DNA of 64,000 nucleotides from Lyophyllum atratum (taxonomy: Eukaryota; Basidiomycota; Agaricomycetes; Agaricales; Lyophyllaceae), in NCBI GenBank assembly GCA_014905825.1, contig JACGCN010000001.1, positions 1,426,001 to 1,490,000 of the forward strand, given 5' to 3'. The notes under the pieces are model-generated. The model was not told where the DNA came from and did not search any database. It saw nothing but the letters and a program-made list of their open reading frames with translations. Below are positions 45,828 to 58,123 of this stretch, one piece after another. Made by a program: the position numbers and the translations under genes. Position 1 is the stretch's first letter. The number at the start of each line of letters is the position of its first letter.

Positions 45828-47238
45828 TCATATCTCTGTAAGATTGTTGATGGATGTCAATCCAGAGTCGATACGAAACATGAGACTGCAGAACGTACCG
45901 ATATGCATGCCTTGTTCTACGACTTTAATATCTGCGCCAAGTTTCTTCTCCTCAACTAAAGCCCTTACCTGCGACACAATGACATCTCGCATGGACTTGT
46001 TGGAATCCCCAGCCAAATCATCTTTGCAATGCATAACATACACGCGAAGCCCGTCCAATGCCCCAATTAGCTCATCTGGAGAAACAGGATTCTTCTTCTG
46101 CTTCTTACGAACTGGTCGGGCACGAACCGCCGCCTGCTCGCCTTTTCTGAACTTCACAACTTCAGTCGCTAAGGCTATCAGCTCATTGACGAGGTGTTCG
46201 GGGCTAAGATGACCATAAAGCGTGGCATCGCTTCTTCCAGAAGGCCATGAGCATTCGATGAAAATTGCGGAGAGTTTCTGGGGAATCTTGGGTGCGGCTG
46301 CGCGCCAAACATTGATCGTTTGAGGTCGGACGGCAACTGAGTCGGGCTCAACGTCACCGAAGAAGAGGAGCTCCCGGTTATGGATGTCGTGGCGGATAAA
46401 GAATGCAACAGAGCCATAGTCGCCAGTCTCGTTGTGGCCGTGGCTTATGGGAATAGTTCGGACTGATACATCTGGATAGACGGCCTTATACTTGTTGTCC
46501 GTAAGAAGCCTGGGTAAGGCATAATTTAGTTCACGACTGGAAGCAGAGAACAGCAATCGTACAGTGAATACAACAGTTTATATTGTTCGTCCTCTTCGTT
46601 CCATGATGCCAAGTTGGGCCAAATCCGGTCAGAGAAGACATTCTCTAGATCATTGAGGGTTTCCTTCGTGGCGTATATGCGTTTGCGTGGGCCTTTAAAA
46701 GAACCTGCAGAGATAACAAGACCACTAATGTGGTCTAGATGTGCATGGGTGACGAGAAAACATCTGTTTGAAGACATCACTAGGCTGAAGATTGAGAAGT
46801 GTCGCCTCGACGTACCGCAAGAAGGAGTATATTTCGGATGCTGTATAGGTCCTTGAGATTGAGTCGTCCCGCGAATTGAAGAGGAGAGGATTCCGACGCA
46901 AGAGTTCAGTCAAGGCACCCTGGGCTGATCCTATGCAAGACTGCGTGAGTGTGGACTGTTCAGGGTGGGTGGGACCGTACCTGCTTCCAAGGCCAGTATG
47001 CCATCTTCCCAAGCTGCTTCGTAGGGCTTGAGGAGATAGCTGGAATAGAAGACAAGAATGATGTTGAGCATACCACGTGCGTCAAGACGAACATGAGGCT
47101 GCCAGGTCGGACATACGCAGATAGATTAGTTTCGTCGGGACCTCCACCAGAGCCCACGACTACGATGTCAAACGTGGGCATATGGGGAGGAGGGGGCAGA
47201 GAATCTGCAACAGACAGCTCAGCAGTGGTCAAGGTCAT
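45828..47238 (-). CDS. PDE1: class II 3',5'-cyclic-nucleotide phosphodiesterase
   Basis: Hydrolyses cAMP and tunes PKA signalling; this class has a metallo-beta-lactamase-like fold. The N-terminal part reads MPTFDIVVVGSGGGPDETNL, then YLLKPYEAAWEDGILALEAG. The class II signature is VTHAHLDHISGLVISAG (H-x-H-x-D-H), with further ligands in TIPISHGHNETGDYGSVAFF, ELLFFGDVEPDS and AIFIECSWPSGRSDATLYGH. The C-terminal third includes ALDGLRVYVMHCKDD and IKVVEQGMHI, joined through an intron to a two-codon end with TGA at 45828-45830. Two in-frame ATGs exist (47238 and 47181); the second starts right before the conserved FDIVVVG. Length about 380 residues is typical. Confidence 0.92.
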
Positions 47239-47673
47239 TCGACGTTTATGTACCGGCTCTCCGCACAGCCGCCGCCTTCAAGCTTGGACCACCTGATATC
47301 GACTTTAAGTTTGTGTCGTTGTATACCAGACGGTACCGTGCATCATTCTCTCGTCAGGTTATGCGCAGATGACCGTGTGCGAGTCATTATACAAGGCAAT
47401 GAGGGCACTCGCAGCTCAGGGAAGACTCGGGGACACGCCAACATGTCACTTAGGCACAGCTTGCAGGGTATCGTGCGCTCGACTCGTTCTAAACATGACA
47501 ATGAGGACACATAGCACTTCCAAAAGTAATACAAGGCGTTTTCTTGCAAGATACAGCTATGTAGCTATGACTAGATGACCAGCTAGCTGCCTCTCCCCTA
47601 GGCACATAGATAAGATTAGATCAGCCACGTTCAACTTCCGTTGCTTTTCAACTTTCATGTAACTGAACTTGAC
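47239..47673. other. divergent promoter region
   Basis: About 430 bp between the diverging phosphodiesterase gene and the unknown gene at 47674. No clear TATA box and no additional gene. Confidence 0.4.
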
Positions 47674-50600
47674 ATGCAGGCTACCCCCTCGAATGCCATC
47701 CAGAATAATCAGCGGTTGTTCGTCCCATTTTCCAGAAAGCTAGCAAGTGATGATCAGGCCGTTTATGCTGCATTCGCTGAGAAGTTCGCGGTCTGGTTGA
47801 GCGACGAGCGGGCTTATTATGAAGAGGCGAGACCTGAAGTAGGTGGTTGCTTTCATTCGAACGGCCTTTTCTGTTGCTCAAATATGCGTTAAACAAGATT
47901 TTGAAACTACTCAAGGTCTGCCAGCCTCCTTTAGAGTTCGGACTGTTCCATAAGACCCCATAGATTGCACAGTCAACGCTTCGACGTAATGTGGGCGCAA
48001 ACCCCGACTTGAAATCACCATTTCACATATCTTCGTGCATCGGCCATCCCATGGTCGCTTCTTATTCTCGGCTTCTCAGAGCCGTGCACCCGTACAAAGA
48101 CCGTTTTCTGGAGTCTGACCTGCAAGGTTCGTGTGAGCCTTCTCCTTTGTTCCGGATCCGCTCACTCTCAAGGATGTGGCAGAAATCAAGTCTTTGTTGA
48201 AGACCATCACCATGCCCGTACCTACAAGGATTGTTTCCAATGATTTAACAACAGAGTGCGTAAAGGACGTTGACTTTGGACCTCTGACATATTCATCTGA
48301 CGCGCTTGACAGGCCACATCCACCCATCCCTGAAGTAACTGTAACGCCAAAAGTCACCGCAAGCACCTCCAGGCAACGAAGCACCCCAACTCCTGCTTTC
48401 GCACCCCCAATGCGATCCTCTTTATCGTCCAACATAATAGAATCGGGACCTGGCCGATCTGCTGTTGGTCTGACTCGTTCTCACTTTAACAGCGCGGCTA
48501 CCTTCGACGGGAAAACCATTAGTCCTTCACCATATGTGACTGATGATTCTGTTGAAATGACCCAGTATACCACGGATCTATTGGCACCAGCTGCTGCGCC
48601 GGTTCTGCCCCGGAAGGTCGCAGTGTCCCGGGCTCCCTCAGCCTCTTTCGGTTACAGCAAAGAGCCTGAACGGGATCCCTCAAGCCTGTTCACGCCGGCC
48701 CATGATGGCTGCTCAAACGAGATCTTTGGCCTCCATACCGATTGGACTACCTACCCCGCCGCCATCTACCTCCGCAGTCACATCAGCGGGAGAACACCCA
48801 GCTCTCTCTAAGCCGAGAAAGAAGAAGAAGAAGAAACTCAATTTTGGACTCGAATCATTAATTCAAGCAGATTTGCAGGAGTTGCAGAAGCGAGGGCTCG
48901 CTGTCAAACAGGAATTGACGGAAGCAACAATTCCAATGTCGCAGAATCGGGATGATGTGCCCACAGGGATGACTATGAGTCCCCAGCCTGAAGTAATAGT
49001 GCTGGACCATGACGATGTTCATGAGTCTCTTAATTTAGGAGAACATAGTTTCCGCGACGGTTGACTCAAACATGGCCGTCGACGAACTGGGCTCGCACTC
49101 GTCGCTCGTCGCAGCGCCTTTGAGCAATACTTCGACTGGTGAGTTTTTACTCTTAAAGAGTAATAAAAATGTTCACACGCAACGTAGCATATGGGCAATG
49201 TCATTGAAACAGTACACAGTGGAAACGATATGGTTGTAGACGAGACTACCAATGCGCCGTCACCTATGTATGACGAACGTCAGGCAGGAGCTATTTTCGA
49301 ACACTTGACATCCGGGGAAGATATCGACATGGCAGATGGTATAACCAAGACGATCACTCTTGATGAGAGCCCACCACAGAACGCTCAAGTTGCGTCTTCA
49401 CTAGTTCGACAGATGGATGGTTTGGCCTCGACCGATGTCAATATTGCTACCCACAGTACATCACACAGTGTCAGCCAACCCACCACCTCCGCGAATATGG
49501 ACATAGATGGCACCGTTCTTGACATTTCTCCTGCCGCACCCGACGCCAGTATGGTCGCGGAAAACAAGAATGTTCGATTTCAGACGAGGCAACTTTCCCT
49601 ACCGCAACGAGGTCAAATGGCCGCTGTGGGTGTTACTTCGGCATACACTGCGGAACAGATTTCCCCAGGACTTGAGGGAGGGGTGCTAGAGCCCAGTGGT
49701 ACTCAAAACCTGATCACAACTCCCACGACAACCCTCCCACCCTCTGTCACAGGAGCTACACACCAACACCCACTTCCCCCTGCCACCCACAGCTTAATGC
49801 CAAAAACATGGTCACCCCTTCCTAGCAAGCCGAATTCCCCACTTAATTCACCAATCGTGCCATCCAGGGCTGGGTCAACGTCATCTAGAGCTGCCTCTGT
49901 TATCGGCGACCCCTTGCTACCGCGCACCGCAGTATATCCAACTCTGATTAACGATGCCGATCACCCACCAGTATCACCATCCAGGAAGGCACTTGAATCT
50001 ATGGTCATGGCGCGTTATAGATCGTTCTCCTCGTTCGTACATGTATAGAACTGACACTCCACCTACAGAATAGCGTACTCTCGACCGCCAAAGAGCCTTC
50101 AGAGAGAGCCTCCATTCAATCAGGATCAACGCCGTCTGCACATATCCTCCTTGAACACGGAGGTGTATCGAAAATCGACGCTCTTCCGCCCATGTCAATG
50201 CTTCAAGTTAAGGTGCATAGCGCTGAAGAATTGACGGCTCTACGTAAGTCTCTTCTACTTCTCCTTTACTAAACAGCAGGCTGGAAGAGTGCTCATCATG
50301 TATGGCATAGACGCATTCGGTCCTGGCACCGCTACTTTCGCCATACATAAAGGACTCGTAAAGAAAAGCAAGGCATCGATTCGATTCGACATTCCAGAGG
50401 AGCAATTCAATGCTCTGACTGTTTGGAGGACTCGGAAGGACCACACAAGGTAGGTCTTGCAAGCTCGTCACCATTTATTGTATCGTAAATGACATACTGT
50501 CGTCAGAGACTTGAAAGACAGCCTCTGTCTTTCCCTTTCATGCTATTCAAGAGTTTCCGTGAAAACCGAAAGAAAGACCCTTGAAGAAGTCAGCGCCCTT

Positions 50601-50980
50601 CCTTCAGTGTGGCCTAGTACTGGTGATCTCTTCATGAATGTTATGTACGATGGCAAGAAAACAAATCTCCCGCTGTCTCCTCCCTTTATCGTATGTTCCT
50701 CATGTTTCTAGGTGTTCTCATCGCTAACACGAGTTCACAGGTCGCTCCCAATGGTCTAGTGGACGTGTCCGATTTCTTGAATCTAGGTTTGAACACCATT
50801 GAGCTTGACCAGTTCGCAGACATGTCAGGATATATCTTCATCCTCCGTGCCCATCATCCAACTGGCGCACAGCTCGAGCAGGTTGCTGAGAGACGCCGAA
50901 AAGACCAGGCATGGAAGGACTGGCTCTATAAAATGTCTCAGCCTTTCGACCTTCCGATTCCTCCTGATCCTCTATTATAA
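47674..50980 (+). CDS. large, mostly disordered protein with a C-terminal globular domain, function unknown
   Basis: Starts MQATPSNAIQNNQRLFVPFS; the first 150 residues are helical (DQAVYAAFAEKFAVWLSDER; MVASYSRLLRAVHPYKDRFL). A long Ser/Thr/Pro-rich region follows with a basic patch PRKKKKKKLNFGLESL, resembling a nuclear localisation signal. The C-terminal 200 residues (50200-50980) look folded: SLCLSLSCYSRVS, VWPSTGDLFMNVMYDGKK, LPLSPPFIVAPNGLVDVSDF, NLGLNTIELDQFADMSGYIF and HHPTGAQLEQVAERR. The pattern (Cys/Trp-Pro strands, an N-G insert, then LG-N-I) reminds me of the PINIT domain of SUMO E3 ligases, but no SP-RING follows. That resemblance is weak inference. At least six introns are needed. 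It converges on the orphan gene at 51029. Confidence 0.6.
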
Positions 50981-51028
50981 CAAGGTCCCAAGCTTCCATA
51001 CTGGTTGTCGCAAATCATAATCTCATAT

Positions 51029-51413
51029 TTATACCATATCTCTAGTATATTGTTGTTGTAATGCTGTTGGAAATAATGCATTTGGTCTTGGACGCTTTGG
51101 AAAGCCTTGCACTTTCTCAACCTTTCGCTCGGTGTTAAACCATCGAAGGCATCTTGCTGTATGAAGGGCTAAAAGGGTCTCTTTATGGGCAATAGCAAAC
51201 TTTTCCTGCGACCATCGTGTGCGGCCAACCCTGCTCCAAAATTTTCCGCCAGGACAGGAAGCATAAGTGCCTTGAGCACCTCTTGACGATTATTGTATCG
51301 TCGTATAGGTTAAAACCATTATTGAAGGAGGGCGATTGCCATTCCGCCATTTGTCCATACTCAAGCTCGTGGTGTCTAGCCGGATTCTCTCGCGTTAACT
51401 GGACGAAGTTCAT
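51029..51413 (-). CDS. small two-exon orphan gene, 111 residues
   Basis: Exon 1 (51413-51280) starts MNFVQLTRENPARHHELEYG and runs to NLYDDTIIVK. A 49-nt intron (51279-51231; donor GTGCTC, acceptor GAGCAG) joins in phase to VGRTRWSQEKFAIAHKETLL, then ALHTARCLRWFNTERKVEKV, ending QQQYTRDMV with TAA at 51029-51031. The total of 336 nt divides by three, and both exons have protein-like, basic composition. I do not recognise it; it could be a lineage-specific gene or the tail of an old element. It lies between the EDE1 stop (same strand, 311 bp upstream) and the unknown gene at 47674 (49 bp beyond its end). Confidence 0.4.
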
Positions 51414-51724
51414 TATCAGCTCGAAAAAGCCGCCAGACCGACTCAGACGGCTGACACTACCAAATGGCTCTTATATATATCGCTAGAATAGTAAGTGCGG
51501 AAGCATGGCCACTGTTGACCCTTAACGATGTGAAGATATCAGCATCTACCTAGCCCGGCGATAGTTGGTATCTGAAGTAAGTGTGAAGACAAACATATTA
51601 GATAGCGGGAAACTTGTATATAAATAGTAGGATCCAGGGAGGGACTGTTCGAAAATCGTAAAAGAGCGTGTATGGGAACAGAGACCAAAGCTCGTCCGAT
51701 GTGGAAAGAAAAGGAAGATAAAAA
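51414..51724. other. intergenic region downstream of EDE1
   Basis: About 310 bp. It should hold the EDE1 3' UTR and the promoter of the small orphan gene. Nothing else recognised. Confidence 0.4.
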
Positions 51725-54700
51725 CTAAGGAGCACCAAGTAAACTATTGAGAGCCTTCTGCACATCGTATCCGTACTTTTCCAAGGCGTTGACAGCCTCG
51801 GACCTGCTGAAACCCATCGCGCTGAGCTGCTTCACGGCTTCCACATCATCGTCGACAGCGGGAGTGACAGTTCGCGAAGGTTCCTCACGCGGAGGTGTAA
51901 GAAGTTGTGACGGTGTTGGCGGCAGGGCCTCTGCCTGCTGTTGTTGTTGCTGTTTCTTCTTTTTACCAAATGGCAGGCGGATCTGCAGCACGAATTAGCA
52001 TAATCCTTGGGTTAAGGAAGCCTTGAAAAGACGTACACTGAGCTTTGAATGCCTTGTTGGGGGCTCCTTGAGCTTCTCGTGCGCTTCCTTAGACGAAGAA
52101 GTCGACGGACGGGGCGGCTTCGGGGAGGGGGCACGGGGAGGTGGCGACTTGGTCCTTACTACTGGCGATATTGGCCTGGATGAGGTCATTCGAGGAGGGC
52201 TGGGCTGAGCGGTGGCAGCTGACGATGGGAACACCGGCTGAACAGGAGGCGGACTGGCGGCGGGAACAGAATCTGTTAGTGTAGCAGAACCAAATGAGCC
52301 GTCATTCAGATCCAGAGAGGGGCCGGAGTCAAAACCCGAGAACGCTTCATCGAAGGTTGGTTTCGGCACTGGGACTCTTGGAGATGCGTTGACTGCGCGG
52401 CCATTAGTTGTGGAAGAGAGTGGGGATCCAGTTGGAGGGAAAACTGTAGTGCTAGTCTTAACCGGTGTTGTGAAAATATCGTCAAACCCCTGGTTGTTAT
52501 CTTGAGGTCCATCGAGCACGTTTGTAGGGGGGGCCGGAAATGGCTTCGTGGTCGCGCTTGCGAAGTCAAAGTTGTCCTCAAAAGCCGAATCAAAGGTGAA
52601 TGCCTGGGTGTTGGGGGATGACGAGGTAGGAAGGATCCCCATAGTTTCGTCGAAGGCACTGACCCCAGCCACCACAGGAGCGTCAGTTTTCAAGGCGTTT
52701 GTAGAAGTGAACGGTACATCGGTGGACTGGTTGAGAATCGTCGAGGATACGGTCATATCCCCAGAAGTAAACTGTGAAGGCGCGGTTGCCGCCGCTATCG
52801 GCGGTGCGACGCCAAAGATGTCATCAAACGACGATGCCTCTGACTGTGTTGGCGCAACTTGCGTAGGCACCACTGCCGACTGTTTCTGTGGGGTCCGAGA
52901 CTTCATCGCCAGATCTGCCAACGGAACTTCATCATCGCTGTCACTGTCGGATTCATCGACGTCCAGTTCTTTGAGGGTGGACCCCAAGTCTGTGTGGGTC
53001 ACAGTCTGGAGAACAGAAACTGCGCCTTCCTTGGAACCCTCAACGCCGAGGTCAGGGAATTTCGAAGCTGCATCATCCAAAGCGGCGAACTTGGTAACAG
53101 GAGATGTCTCAAGGTTTGGTTGGGCCGGGCTAGACGTCGCTGAGCGCTGTATAGTCGCTGTGGTCGGTGGTGTGACGAAATTGTCACTTTCTCCTTCAGT
53201 ATCTGCTGGAGAAAGCACAGGATGAGCACTGGCGGCGAAAATGTCGACGGGTGCGGGCTGGGGTATCGATTTCCTGGATACGTCTCCGGTAGTATCCAAG
53301 ACCTTGCTGGAAGGCGAAACTTCCGTCTTAAAGGCGTCTGAAAATCCGAATGGATCGGGAGACGAGGCTCGGTTCGTCCCACCAACAGCAGGTACGTTGC
53401 TAATGTTAGGACTTGGCAGAGAAGCGCCGGCGAATGGTAAGTAGGGTGACTGAGAACGAGGAGTTCCGGTAGACTTTGAAAGTTTTTCGAAAGGATTGTT
53501 GCTCTTGCCAGTAGCTGTGGAACCAGTGGGGCTTGATGGATCGGGGGAGGATGGCAAAGAATGTGCAGCCGCGAATGTCACAGAATCAGCACGGACAGGC
53601 GGAGGGGCCATCGACAGAGCAGCGAGTTCGGATTCTGCATCGGTCCTTTCTTTTGTAATAGATGCAACTTCCGCACCAGCTTCTTCCAATTCCTTCTCCG
53701 CCCTGGTCTTTTCGGCTTCCTTCGAGCTGAGTTGCTTCTTAGCAATGGCAAGGAGCCCCTTCTGTTGTTTGGCGTCTTTTCTCGCTTTCTCAACCTCGAC
53801 CTTGGTCGTCTCGACCTGCTGGCCAACCTCGACCATCTTCCGATGCAGTTCCCTAGCGTCTTCCTTGTCACGCATGAAAGCACCCTCAACCTCCGCTTTC
53901 TCGACTCTCACGGCACTCAAATCACTCTCAGCACGGATGAGCTCCTCCCTCGCCTTCTGCAATTCAGCGGTTTGTGCCGAGTAACGCTCCCTAAGGGTAG
54001 CCAGCAACTTGGTTTCAGTCTCATACGCAGCCTTCGCTGAAGATAGCTGAGTTTGCAAAGCAGAGAGTTGGGATGTTTGGCTGGCTAGGCTTTCCTCGAC
54101 CTGGGCTCTTTCGTTCTTCAGGGTGTCGAGGGCTCGAGTGGTGGAATTATACTGATTTTGGGTATTGCCAATTTCTGCAGACTGGTCATGCAGAGGAGGT
54201 GATGATTGCCCAACGTCGTCATCGCCAAGTAGGTCGTGATGTGAAGGGGCTATGATGGACTCATGTCAGAAATGATTTGCGGCTGCGATTTTAAGTGACG
54301 CACAAGAGACAAATCCTGATGAACTGAAAGGGTCACGACTTGGAGGCATAGGAGTCGGGATTGATGGTGATGCGGGCGACGGTTCTAGGCGAACAGGTTG
54401 GGGGGTGGTAGCAGAGGCGGGCTGGTGTATCATCCCAAAGGAGGTCCCTCGCTATCTCCTGTTGTGGCTGGTTATGAGGTGGGACTGCGAATGGCGAAGT
54501 AGCACTGATGCCACGCATCGAAGGTGGCATTAACGAAGCTGGTAGGGCGTCGGGAATCTCAACGCCTGTGAGTTTCTTCTGGATCAGGTGCATTGCTACC
54601 GCGAACCCATCCCTGGTCAGCTTCCCATCATTGTTAATATCAGCTAGATCCCTGTTCGTCGTTGGAAAAAAATCTCAATGGTACCATTCAAAAGGTGATT

Positions 54701-55925
54701 TGACGTAGACATACCAAACGCGAGCGAGATCCTCGCCTGGTAAGTTAGACTTCAGCATGAAAGGCACCGCGACTTCGCCTTCAATATACCCGCGTCGTTG
54801 AGGATCAAGGTCATCGAAGAACTTGTCAGCATTCGTCTTCTCAGCTGGTGTTACGTCCCAATGAGGCGCGTGCCCATTGCGTTGAGGAACAAACGGCGCA
54901 GACGTTACGCCAGAGGCGGTAGGTCGCGCAGGTAGAACCGGGGGTCTTGGGGATGTCGCAGAGAATCCCGTGTGGTCAGGCTGGAGAAGCTGGCTCTGCC
55001 CTGTGTACTGCGGTTGGATAGTGCTTCGGGGGAATGCTGCGCTGAGCGGACTGAAGGAACCGCTATTGCCAGACATGTGGGACCTGACGCTGCCTTGGCT
55101 GCTGGAGGGGTGCCCACCCGCTTGTTGATATAATCCAGGAGGTAGAGTGGTTGGCACGAATGTGAGCTGACCGGACATAAGACCTTGAATGAAATACATT
55201 CCGACAGCAAAGTCGGTAGAATCGAGAGCGCCTCGATCTTGGGTGTCGGCGAGATTCCTGAACAGTGCATTAGGTTATGGCTCATAGGGATGCGGATGGA
55301 GCTGCGCACCAGACTTGAAGGAGTGTGTCATTGCTCAGTCGCGATTTAACAAAGATATCGCGAGCTTTATTGCCTGTGGGAGGAGCGCTCAAAAAACTGG
55401 GGAGGACTGGTGTTTACAATAACCAACCGCTAAGAAGACCGCTTGGGTCGGGACCTGCTTTGTTGAACAGGCTCTGGAATTTGGCTTTCTCCTGCGCAGT
55501 GAAGGGAGGAAGGCCCGGCGGAGGAGACTTCGCCAATGGGGTCCCAGTGCTGTGCTGCGCTACCACGGTGAATCCTTCGATGTTGGGCATCGGTCCAGCT
55601 GTGGGATAGATAATTGGTAACGTTCTTGACGCAGTGGGGGTGGGCGCTTACGTGTATTGACCAGCTCCTGAGTTATCTTTTCACCTTTTTGGGCCCATCC
55701 TATGAGGCGTAGGGCAATAGCTACGCCCTTCCGGGGCAGCCAGCCGTTGTTGTCCTCGTCAGCGATGCTCCAAATTTCGCCGAGGACAGTAGGCTGCAGT
55801 TTTGCCCCACCAAAAACCTTGACTGCGACATCTCCAGTCAGAATACCGAGCTTCTGGGGGTCAGCCTGGTTGAATATTTGGGTAACGAGCGCAAGTTCCG
55901 CAGAAGTGGGGGTGAATTTGGACAT
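51725..55925 (-). CDS. EDE1: Ede1-like endocytic scaffold (three EH domains, coiled coil, UBA)
   Basis: Early-arriving endocytic adaptor (Eps15/Ede1 family) that recruits cargo adaptors and binds ubiquitin at the cell cortex. EH1: LALVTQIFNQADPQKLGILT with IADEDNNGWLPRKGVAIALR. EH2 ends FAVGMYFIQGLMSGQLTF. EH3: NADKFFDDLDPQRRGYIEGE with GFAVAMHLIQKKLTGVEIPD. A long coiled coil follows (53600-54240), Ala/Glu/Lys-rich. The next 1600 bp encode a disordered Ser/Thr/Pro tail containing SNNPFEKL and SPDPFGFS, i.e. NPF- and DPF-type adaptor motifs. The C-terminal UBA domain is KQLSAMGFSRSEAVNALEKY with DVQKALNSLLGAP. A short poly-Gln run precedes it. Start set at ATG 55925 since the upstream codon in frame is TTG. 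Confidence 0.93.
51939..51974 (-). repeat. poly-Gln/poly-Lys coding microsatellite in EDE1
   Basis: CAG/CAA and AAG/AAA runs encode a KKKKQQQQQQ stretch just upstream of the UBA domain. Confidence 0.8.
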
Positions 55926-56289
55926 TGGTCCAGACGATGATTGGGGTTCTGACAAAAAGCTTAAGCGTTCACCCTACAAACGGCCCGTCTGTCTGCTTCG
56001 CACGCTCCACTTAACATCCGCAGCTGCAGGCAGCGCAGGCAAAACGCTGTGTGTTGGACACTGTAATTACTGCATGTTGTCTGCGCAGGCCTGTCTGCTG
56101 TCTACGAGTTAATCTACAGCGACAGCGTACATGTCCTCTCAGACTCCAGTGTGATGAGCCAGCGCAGGCACGTGACCACCATCGCGGTTGATGTTTATGA
56201 TCGGCAGGCCTTGTGTTTCTGCTACCTGCCTTCAGCTCTCTCATTGCCTTTTCTTCCTTCTTCACGACTTTTATATATTTTCACGACCG
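55926..56289. promoter_or_regulatory. shared divergent promoter of EDE1 and the UBE2C-like gene
   Basis: About 360 bp between the two start codons. A TATATATT-like segment (about 56270-56278) lies only about 15 bp before the UBE2C ATG and probably belongs to the 5' UTR rather than being a working TATA box. No other gene is visible. Confidence 0.4.
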
Positions 56290-57216
56290 ATGGAGCAACT
56301 CACCACCTCTCTCGCCCCTCCCCGCGCTCCTCAGAAGGCTAATGTAGCGGGATCATCCCAGCAAGTGGCTGGCAGCGTTGCCAAACGGTACGTCCTTGAA
56401 AGCCACTGTCGAAAACTCCCTCCTGACCTTCTTCTGGTGAATGAAGGCTTGGCAACGAACTCATGACATTGATGGTAAGATAGGTGGCATACTTTTGTGA
56501 ACATCCATTCTAACTCTTGCTCCAGATGTCTTCATCGCCAGGCATAGTTAGTGGCGCGTGTCATTTCATCAGGTGTGCCACCATACTGAACGAGTGCATG
56601 GTTACAGTCTGCGTTTCCCAAGAGCGATGGAAATCTATTCGAATGGGTCGGTACAATTGAAGGCCCGGCGGAAACGGTAAATGGGCTTCATGTCTTGTCA
56701 GGCCTTCACCTCATGCCCGTCAGGTTTATGCTGGTCTGGCTTTCCGAATCTCCATCTCATTCCCCTCCAACTATCCTTACGTCGCCCCTACCATCAAATT
56801 CGAGACACCCTGTTACCACCCCAATGTTGATCTGACGGGAGGCGCGATCTGCCTGGACATTCTACAGGTGCCTTGTTCAGCACATTCCTTTTCGCTGTTT
56901 TTGCTCAGTATCATCATCGTCAGGATAAATGGTCGGCTGTTTACAGCGTGCAAACAATACTTTTGTCACTGCAATCCTTACTTGGTGGTTTGTTTCGTTT
57001 TCCTACCTTGTGTCCTTTCGTGCCCTTATTCCATCTCCCTGCAGAGCCCAATAACGCATCACCCCTGAACCCTGACGCCGCCGGTGTCTGGAACACACCT
57101 GATGGTGGGTCCCTTTCCTAAATACAAGACGCCCTGTTTAACGTTTTTCGGTGGCAGCGTTCAAGACCCAGCTCATGAAACATTACCGTCCCCTCAAAGA
57201 CATTCCATCGTCTTGA
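56290..57216 (+). CDS. UBE2C: ubiquitin-conjugating enzyme E2 C-like (APC/C E2)
   Basis: E2 that starts ubiquitin chains for the anaphase-promoting complex. Eight short exons join cleanly. The N-terminal extension [20 protein letters not shown] is followed by [20 protein letters not shown] and [19 protein letters not shown]. Then come the E2 core signatures [20 protein letters not shown], the HPN box in [19 protein letters not shown] with the catalytic Cys, and [20 protein letters not shown]. The UBE2C-like end is [20 protein letters not shown] and [10 protein letters not shown]. The donor after LLG is GGTG|GTTTGT. Two exons are only 28 and 21 nt long. Its size of about 180 residues matches UBE2C. 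Confidence 0.93.
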
Positions 57217-58123
57217 CCGACATTATATCGATCTTATAGTTGTAGTTCTCTCGTTGTATCTCAGCTCCAATGCAGCTTTCGTCGTTGAACGTTCAGAGTT
57301 ACCGTGGGATGTGGGATTTACATAAGCAAAACACAAGATGTCTCGACGCTGATCGAAACCTACTGACTACACAGTTGCAAGGCCATTCGACATCGCCACC
57401 ACCGTATCAAACGTCCAGCACTGGTTGCTTGCGCTGTGAGTCACTGCCGGCAGCGTTACATTGCTTGTCTCAATGTCTGTATTATTTAGTTAAACCCTAG
57501 GGCCACATTCGTTATTTATCGTTCAGTATGCGGCGCCGTGCGCCCCCAACATCGCTCCGTTTAGTGCAGGGACCCACACCCCCACGCAAGTGCGTATGTT
57601 GGCGCAGGTGGCAGAAGGTCACTGACAAGCATTTAGTGCACCAAAACACACCCTTCCGTCAGTCCCTCGCCCAGCATTCCATCCAACACCGGCCGCGAAG
57701 CAGACGGCACCTATCCGGAGTCGGAGTCAGAGCTTTCTCCTGCCATGTCTGGACATGGCAGGCAGTGCTACAACGCTAGAAAGCGATGTGTATCCGAGGT
57801 CGGCTGTGATCACAAAGGTCCGCGGGCCTTGGGACCATTCAGGGTGCATCGCGGTCGAGTTTGACGTGGAGAATGTGCTGGCACCTCTAAAGCCTGTTGC
57901 TATTAGTCTATAGTAGAATACAATAGATTTGAACAAGAGTTTGAGTACAAAGGGCTGCAGGGAGTGTTGAGCCTCGTGGATAAGCAAGAGACAACAGAGA
58001 TTGAATTTGCACATTCTTTCCATCAAAGTCCCTTGTTCAACACTTCTTTACTTTCTCTGCCCATTTCTCTTTTCACGGGCGTCAACAGATATTGGGCTTC
58101 GTGCGCTCTCGCTGTAGGACATA
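57217..58123. other. long interval without a supported gene
   Basis: About 900 bp between the E2 gene and the RRM gene, both plus strand. Fragments with protein-like composition occur at about 57370-57440 (FDIATTVSNVQHWLLAL) and, after a possible 45-nt intron, at 57640-57915 (ending VENVLAPLKPVAISL). I could not chain them to a start codon, so they may be a missed small gene, a decayed gene or UTR. The last 150 bp should hold the promoter of the RRM gene. Confidence 0.4.

Noticed and set aside
52548..53225. 225-codon plus-strand ORF inside EDE1
   Set aside because: Antisense shadow of the Ser/Thr/Pro-rich EDE1 tail, where codon bias keeps the opposite strand open.
53561..54040. Plus-strand ORF opposite the EDE1 coiled coil
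   Set aside because: Complement of Glu/Lys/Ala-rich codons; no independent evidence.
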